Shown: positions 52,501 through 61,500 of the stretch, in pieces | How positions within the stretch are numbered: the stretch's first letter is position 1 | Layout: each line of letters begins with the position of its first letter | Source: Plutella xylostella | Lineage: Eukaryota > Arthropoda > Insecta > Lepidoptera > Plutellidae | Assembly (NCBI RefSeq): GCF_932276165.1 | Contig: NC_064008.1 | Location: forward strand, 3,043,001 to 3,107,000 | Length of the DNA stretch: 64,000 bases | Reading direction: 5' to 3' | Program-made: the position numbers and the translations under genes | The notes under the pieces: generated by a model | What the model was told of the DNA's origin: nothing | Databases searched by the model: none | Seen by the model: only the letters and a program-made list of their open reading frames with translations

Positions 52501-55500
52501 CATTGCACCTTTTTCCATAAAAACCTTTTCTTTTCGTACATTTTACGTGAAAAAGAACTAATCTCATCTGTTGGGCAAATAACGCCTCTATGTCATAATA
52601 ACTAAATCTCAATTTACCTTAACCCCACACAAGGCTCGTTGCAGCAGCTCTCTCTCCCCCACATCTTCGCCCGCCGTTTTCAACAACGGTTCCAGCAGAA
52701 GCGGGTACTTTGTTAGCCGTTGTGCCACGAATAATACGCATTCTGGGACGCCCTGTGGACAGAGATTTATGGTTGAATAGTTATACTTGTATTATAGGTG
52801 GGTTGAAGGAAAAATAGTCAGTCTTATATAAAGAGCAATTTACAGTTCAATAATTTTAACTTATAAGTAGCACAAGTTTAGTTTTTAGACAGTTAACCTC
52901 CTGACCCCGAGAGGTATAAATGTATACACTGTTATTAAATTTAAAAAAATATAATAATTTCAACTTCTGAACTGTTTTGTCACTTTGTCAAAAAACAAAT
53001 TGTTTAAGGGATAGGTACTTTATAAAACTTTAAAGGAATAACAGGGATACTCCATAAAACTTTTAATACAGGTATTTTTAAACTATATCTTATATTTTTT
53101 TTCAATGTCCTACTCATAGCACGCCAGGTGTCAGGAGGTTAAGTGACCAGTTAGTCCATTTGGCTTAGAATGGGATCGGGAGATTCGAATTTACAGAGAA
53201 ATATCCTAAGTGATTACAGTTGCATATAAATATTAATTATGAGCGTCATACTTTAGCGTCAAATTTTAATAACAATCTGTATTAGGTACCACAAAAAACT
53301 TAGTTATTGGCCCAATTAGTTTTAAGTATTAGTTGATAATTTACTTTTCGATACTACTGTTTATTTCGCTAATAAAACTAATAATACTACAGCTAGACGG
53401 TTCGTAGCTCAAAAGTAGCTCGTTTGTGCTCTTATAGATTAAGTACCTTCTTCCTATTCTATATATTACCTTCTTCCTAAGCAGCGGGTTTTGCTGGCAC
53501 TTCCTAATGAACCGGGCGAGTCGTGGCTCTCTCGCGCAACACTCCTTGAATACTTCCACTGCGTCGCGGTGGCGCGCGCAGAATTCTCCTGTGGACGGAA
53601 ATATACAGGTTAATCGGGAGAAAAATTAAAAGCTAATTACAAATGGCGCCTTAGGCGACTGTGCCTCATTCTGGTTCAGTCGCAATTTTTTCTTCCCAAC
53701 AATGTAATTGGTCAGAACCTGAAAGGCACACTCGATTGTGTTGTCAAAGTTTCACTTGGTTTTCTTCCCCATTACATCATCATTGTCAGCCAATACCCTC
53801 TCTGCAATAGCAGCGAATACACGTATCGTACGCTACTCTGCTTACGCGAGTCCGGTAATTCCAGTGTTTCTCAAACTTTTGAAAATGGTATCCTGCGGTA
53901 AATGTTCCGATGATGTCACGTTCGGTGCACTTTGCAGTAAATGCAAGTTGGACTACCACTACCAATGCAGCGGTGTCACTGAAAAAGGCTACTTAAAGCT
54001 AAGTGAACGCAGCAAGGCTGCTTGGGTATGTGTCACCTGCAAAAATGAAGCGTCATCTTCAACATCTGCTGCTTCCGTCGCTGTGAAATCCGCTAGCGCC
54101 TCTTCCAAGGAGCCGTCTACTTTGACGCTTGCCAACGTGATGGAGGAGTTCAACAAACTCAACAGCAAACTGTCACCTTTGCTGTCGCTGGTAGATGAAA
54201 TTCGAGGTATTAAATCAGATATATCTGATTTGAAAAGATCCTCAAGTACCGTTCCTACCCAGTTTAAGGCCATGGACGAGCGATTGAGCAAGGTTGAACG
54301 TCGTCTTGATGAAGCTGAAGCTCTCAAGGTACAAGTTGCTAAGTTAGAAAGAAGCCTGAATGATAAGGAGCAGTGGCTTCGCAGCAACAACGCCGAAATC
54401 AAGGGCGTACCTCAAAAGCACGGTGAAAATCTACTTGACATAGTCGCCAAAATCGGTTCGAAAATAAGTTACCCAATTTCCAAGTGTAACATAAACTATG
54501 TGGCGCGAGTACCATCCCGTGACTCTGAGCAAGCAAAGCCCATTATCGTCGCTTTCACCAATCGTTACATGAAGGAGGACTTTGTGGCTGCAGCGCGATC
54601 TCTAAAGTACCTGGTTCCAACGGACATTGATCTTCAGGGCTCCAGCAAAATCTATATCAATGACCACCTGACTGTGCAGAATAAGCAATTACTCACGAAG
54701 GCAAAAGCAGCAGCGCAACAATTCGAGTTTCAGTACGTCTGGGTTAAGCATGCCAAAATATTGGTTCGTAAGAATTCTACCTCTAATATTATTAAAATCC
54801 GTACTGAAAATGATTTGCACAAAATCATGTAAAATACACCCGGCAACTTTACAGATTAATTGTATTTACTTAATGTTGAGAACCGCCGAGCTTCTTATCT
54901 ATTTGCCTATTCAATTCGCCTCGGCGAGCCTTTTGTCTATTGCTGCCTACGATTGCCACCTGTTTATGCTTTCAATAGAACATTGTGATTTGCTATTTAC
55001 CGTCCTCACAATTAGGTCGGTTTTTCCACACATAACATTCATACTAGTTAAAAATGATAAATCTTGTTATTTTATATTTGTCGTCTATTTGTTCGCTTAC
55101 CCATGTTTCCGTTGGCTTGTTCTGTTGTTGCTGTTACGGTGTAATGTTATGAACGTAATAAGCGTACTGTTATTGCTGGAATTTGTAAAAATCATACATA
55201 AACTAAACTTACATACTAGGTTATGCGTCCTAGGTTATTTATTTGTGTCGCTAACTAATTATCATTGCTGTATCGCTGTCTTAGTATCTATAACGTGTTT
55301 CAGATATCTATCGTTAAAATATATAAAGAAAGAAAGAAAGATAGAAAAGTGTAACTTATCACCACTAAGGATATCTCCATCGATGGCCCACCGAGCAACA
55401 TCTACATCAGCGATCACTTGACTCCAGCTAATAAATTACTGCTAAAAAGAGCTAGGCAACTTAAAGGTGAACTTAATTACACGTATCTGTGGGTGAGGGA

Positions 55501-58500
55501 TTGCAAGATCTTTATGAGGAAAAACGAAAAGAGCAAATCCTTTCATATCAATAATGATAGCATTCTCGATAGGTTGAAGTGACTATCTGTATCTATTAAT
55601 AAAATATTAATTATTGTATTGAGTATGGTAAATGAATTGATTCATAATCATGTTATCTTATGTTTTCATTTTGTGAGTGAGCAATCTTGTATTTTTCATT
55701 GTATAATTATTTTATTCCGAACTGAGTCAACGTTGGAGGATCCTTGTCAGCTAATTTTAATTGCACGTCTTATACCTGAAACATATTGTACTTGTTCCGT
55801 CCATACAACACTTTTTATGTATATCTATGGCTAATACTCATAAACTAAATATCTACTATCAGAATGCAAGGGGACTACGTACGAAATCTAATTTATTTCT
55901 GTTTAATGTTTTAACCACTGACTATGATATCTTGTGCATAACTGAAACATGGTTAACTGATAGCTATCACGACGCGGAATACTTTGACTCACGTTACAAT
56001 GTTTTCCGATCGGATCGCGATTACGTTGCTACAGGGCAGGAACGTGGTGGCGGAGTCATAGTGGCGGTGCATCGCCGACTGAACGCGGTCGCCAGGGAGT
56101 GGCGAGCGGCACCGGGTCATAGCGAACTCTGGGTTACTCTACAATTAAACAAACACCCAGCTAATCACGACCGGCGTGGTTACGTATCACCTAAATTTAT
56201 TCATTTGTCATGTGTCTATCTTCCCCAAAATAATAACCACTTAAACTCATTGCAGCACTATTTTGATAAGTCTTCTGACTTGATTGCGGAACATCCTGAC
56301 GATATGTTTATTATACTGGGGGATTTTAATATCACTGATGCTTCTTGGTCCGTAGTTGGTGAAGAAAATTTCATGACATTCATACCTAACAACCATAAAA
56401 AAGCCATTCTTCTATCAGATTTTATGTCACTTAACTCCATGCGTCAGTATAATTCATGTTTTAATCAGAATGGAAACATTCTAGATTTAGTTTTGACTAA
56501 TTCCGAGGACTGTGCTCTATCCTCTTGTAAGAACCCCCTTTCTAAAGAAGATGCAGTTCACCACACCAGCCTCGAAATTACTTTTTCCTTGAATGAATAC
56601 CCTTTTTTACCAGAGAATATTGGTCTCAAAAAATCGTTCTACTCGGCTAACTATGAAGAAATTTCGTCTGGAATTCGGAACACTGATTGGAATTTGCTTC
56701 GTGACCTTGATACTAATGACTCAATTAATATGTTTTACAATGTTCTCGACGATCTAATTCAGAGGCATGTTCCCACTCGGCCTGTACGCAATTCTGATGG
56801 ACACCCTCCTTGGTACTCACGGGCTCTTATTAAACTAACCAGGGAAAAACGTAACTTTCATACAAGATGGAAAAAATACGGCAATCCACTTGATTATGAA
56901 ACATTTAAGTTGCTAAGATCACGAGAAAAGAAGTTAGAAAGAGAATGTTACCATGCCTATATCCAATTTGCGGAAAGTAATATTAAGCAATCTCCGAAAT
57001 ACTTCTGGAGATTCATTAAATCTAAATTTAATAGTAACAATATTCCTAGTCAAATGATTTATAATAATAAAGTATCTCAAGATGGTCAAATAATTGCAGA
57101 TATGTTTAATAATTATTTCCAATCAGTTTTCGAGCCAAATTGCATCAGTAACGACTGTGGCACCTTAGCGGATGATCCTAATGCCCCCATAAGCATATCT
57201 TCTATCCACATAACACAAGAAATCGTTCTTAAGCATCTTGAGCATGTTGATGTCAGTAAGGGCGCTGGTTGTGACGGTATTCACCCCCTCTTTATCTCTA
57301 AGTGTGCTAAGCAGTTAGTCGTGCCCCTTTCCATCATATATAAAAAATCTATAGGTGAAGGCTGTTTCCCGGAATTGTGGAAGCGTGCTATTGTGAACCC
57401 TATCTACAAAAGTGGTAACAAACAACATGTACCGAATTACAGGCCGATTTCCAAGCTTAACATCTTTGGGAAAATTTTTGAGAAGATAGTCACACAAGAA
57501 CTTAGCCTGGCCCTATCACAGCATATATCTCCATATCAACACGGCTTCCTTAAGGGACGCTCCGTGGATACCAACCTCGTGACCTACACCGATTTTATCC
57601 TTAATGCCATGGATGTTGGTTGTCAGGTGGATGCCGTGTACACAGACTTTTCTAAAGCCTTTGATAAAATTGACCATCACCTGCTTATTAAAAAATTACT
57701 TGGAGTCGGTGTGCACGGCGATCTTCTTCGGTGGCTGAGGTCGTATGTCTTAAATCGTTCACAGGCGGTATCCTTGAAGGGTCATACTTCACAATTCCTT
57801 CCAATTAGTTCTGGAGTGCCGCAGGGATCACATTTGGGGCCCTTACTTTTCACTCTCTATATCAACGACTTGGATACCATATTTGATAGTTCTTGTCATT
57901 TACTGTATGCCGACGATGCTAAAATTTTTAAAATAATTTCTACTACAAGCGATTGTGTAGAATTGCAATATGATTTAAATAAATTTGTAAATTATTGTGA
58001 AGATAACAATATGCGTTTAAATGTAGATAAATGTTATTGCATCACTTTCACACGTAAACAGAATACTATTGACTATACGTACAATCTGCATGGCGACGAA
58101 ATTAAACGCGTTTACAAAATACGCGACCTAGGAGTAATTTTAGACTCAAAACTTCATTTCAATTTGCATGTCGATAACATAATTAATAGAGCCTTTAAAA
58201 ACCTTGGTCTTATCCTACGATTGGGTCAGCCCTTTAAGGATCCCTCTACTTACATTATACTCTACTATGCGTATGTTCGTAGTACATTGGAATTTTGTAG
58301 CGTAGTATGGAACCCTCAGTATACAGTTCACATCGACCGCATTGAAAAAATTCAAAATAAATTTACCAAAGCTTTGGATTATCGTGTCGGAAATTTCTTT
58401 CTAGATTACAAAACTTCTGCTAAACGCTATAACCTTGTATCACTACAAAATCGTAGAAAACTTATTGACGCATCGTTTTTCTTTAAAATATTAAATAACC

Positions 58501-61500
58501 AAGTGGATTCTCCTACACTGCTTGAAAATATCACATTCAGAGTCCCCCGTGCACACACAAGATTTAAAGATACTTTTCATGCAAGTTTGTGTAACACAAA
58601 TTATGCCAAAAATTCATTTTTCAGGCGTTGTGCAAGATTAATGGATAGGGAATTTGCCGACGTTGACATATTTCACAATTCGTTAAACTCTTTTAAAAAT
58701 CTAGTCTTAACATCATTTAAATATTAATCGCAACATAGACTGCTCACTTTTTTAACTTAATTTAAAATTGTTTATATTTTCTTTTAATTGTTTATTTAAT
58801 TATCTTAATTTCACTTAATTTGTTTGCATGTTTACACTATTTTTTTAATTTATATCATTTATTTTATTAATCTGTCATTTATATTGATTTATTTTTATAT
58901 TAATTAATGGTACTATAGGTCATTAAGCACCAAAAATATGTAATAATGTACGCAAAAGACTGTTTGTTACCTTTTTGTAAATAAATAAAAGTAACTTGTA
59001 CATTTTATTTCATTCATGCTTAAATTTTATTTATTGTTACGTGGCTGCCTACGCGTTCTTTATATTGAACTTTGACTTTGATGACTAATTATTTAAGTAT
59101 TTATTATCAAAATGCCAGGGGGCTTCGGACAAAGACCAACATGTTCTTGCGGAATGTAATGCTGAATGATTACGACATAATAACGATAACCGAGTCATGG
59201 CTTCTCGATGGTATTGGCGATGCGGAGATTGTGGACGATAGGTACTTAGTGTGGCGCAGGGACCGGGACTACGCAGCCACGGGCCAGTCGCTCGGTGGGG
59301 GTGTTTTCATAGCGGTAAAACGCGAATTCTGTGCTAATTCATCTGCTAGTATGCTATCATCGGCCGAGGATCTGTGGGTAACCATATCCTTAAAAGATTT
59401 TAAGCTACACATTTGCGTATTATATTTATGTAGCCAAAACCTAGGTTCAAACTTTTCTACGCAGCTAATTAATTTCACTAGTCAGCTAACTTACTTTTTA
59501 GCCTCACATTCTGAAGATAAATTCCTTGTTCTTGGAGATTTCAATATGAGTTCCATTACATGGTTGGTAACTGACGATGGACTGATGGCAAAAGATCTTG
59601 TCGGCACTCAAGTCACGGATTTTATTGATTTAATTAATTTTCATAACTTACGCCAATTCAATAGCGTACAAAATAACTTTGGACGCATCTTAGACTTAGT
59701 TTTTGCACATGAGGCAACAGAGGTGGTGGCTTGCCCTGACCCATTTGTCCCTGAAGATCCTTACCACAAGGCTTTGCTAGTTAGTTATCCTATTGAATCT
59801 CAAAAATCGCTTCCTAATAAACCGCGTAAACTTTTTACTTATTCTCGCGCTGATTACACCCAAATATGTAAGAGCATTAGTGATGTAAACTGGATCGAGT
59901 CATTTTCGAATGTTTCTGCTGAATTAGCACTCGATTTTTTTTATAATGTTATATATGACATTCGTGAAAAATTCGTACCGATTAGGTCGACATTACGTGA
60001 TAAATATCCTGCATGGTATAGTCCTGCACTTATAAAAATATTAAAAGAAAAATTTAAATATATTAAAAAATTTAAAACCTACGGTAACTTATCTGATTAT
60101 TTATCATTAAAAACACTTCGGGGCAGGATCAAGGACGTTGAGCGGCAATGTTACAATAAATATATAGAAAAGATAGAAGAATCAATCAACGTTAACCCTA
60201 AATCATTTTGGACGTACATAAAAAACAATAAATCTGCTAGCACATTCCCCTCAACAATGACCTATAAGGACACTTCCAGTGACTCCGGTCAGGAAATTAG
60301 TGAACTATTTGCCTCCTTTTTTTACTCTACCTTTAATGAAACTAGTACTTCTAATGTTCACAATCAATTCGCTGACTTTCAACCCTGCTGTCATATCTCG
60401 CAAGTTGAAATATTGACTTCTGACGTAGAAAAACAACTTCGCTCTCTTGACTTAAATAAATCTGCCGGCCCTGACACGTTACCTGCTATGTTTATAGTGC
60501 CCTGTGCTGCTGAACTATCCATTCCTGTGTCCTTAATTTTCAAGAAGATATTATCTGAAGGTACTATGCCTGTAAATTGGAAACGTGCTTTTATATCTCC
60601 TATACATAAAAAGGGCAGTAAACATAAGATTGACAATTACAGGCCAATATCTAAGCTCTGTCTTCTGGCTAAGGTACTTGAGCGATTAGTCTATACCCAA
60701 TTATATAGTTGCATTAAATCTTCTTTCAGCCCCATGCAACACGGGTTCTTAAAAGGGCGATCTACTGTCTCTAATCTTACGTTATTCAATGACTTTGTCA
60801 CCGAGAAAATGGATGGTGGTAGTCAGGTAGATGTTATTTACACTGACTATAGTAAAGCATTTGATCGTATAGACCATAGTTTATTATTAAAAAAGTTGAG
60901 TAGAATAGGTGTTACCGGTGCATTGCTCTCCTGGTTCCAATCTTATGTCACGGGAAGATCTCAAGCAGTTGTTTTAAATGGCTTTACATCCTCGTGGATA
61001 AACATTCCATCTGGTGTTCCGCAAGGATCTCTTCTGGGGCCCCTTCTATTTATTATATTTATAAATGACATCAATGATTGCTTTCGTAATTCCGAATATC
61101 TAATGTTTGCTGATGACATGAAAATTTTCAAAGCTGTAAATAACTCAATTGATGAGGAACTCCTGCAGGGTGATCTAGATCGACTTAGTGTGTACTGCCT
61201 CAATAATAAACTCGACATCAATGTAGATAAATGTTTTCACATCTCATTCACTCGTAAACGCAACAAACATATGAGTACGTACATGCTTCAGAATCAGAGC
61301 CTTACAAGCGTATCAGAAATTAGAGACCTTGGTGTAGTGCATGATAGTAAGCTTCTTTTTGATTCACATATCGATAGCATAATCACAAAAGCTTCTAAGG
61401 CCCTCGGTTTCTTAATACGTTCTTCTCGTCCGTTCAAATGCATGAAGACAGTTAAAATATTATACTGCGCCTATGTCCGAAGCCACCTTGAGTATGCTTC

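Larger units (their letters stand above)
55358..58990 (+). mobile_element. Nested 5-prime-truncated LINE with 7-bp TSD
   Basis: GTAACTT lies at 55351-55357 and again at 58991-58997, directly flanking the insert. The insert starts inside an ORF1 and ends in TAAATAAATAAAA, the truncated-start, A-rich-end form of target-primed reverse transcription. Removing it rejoins the inter-ORF region of the outer LINE. Confidence 0.85.

Noticed and set aside
54750..55421. 223-codon hydrophobic frame overlapping the LINE ORF1 end
   Set aside because: No motif, overlaps two mobile elements and crosses the insertion point of the nested LINE.
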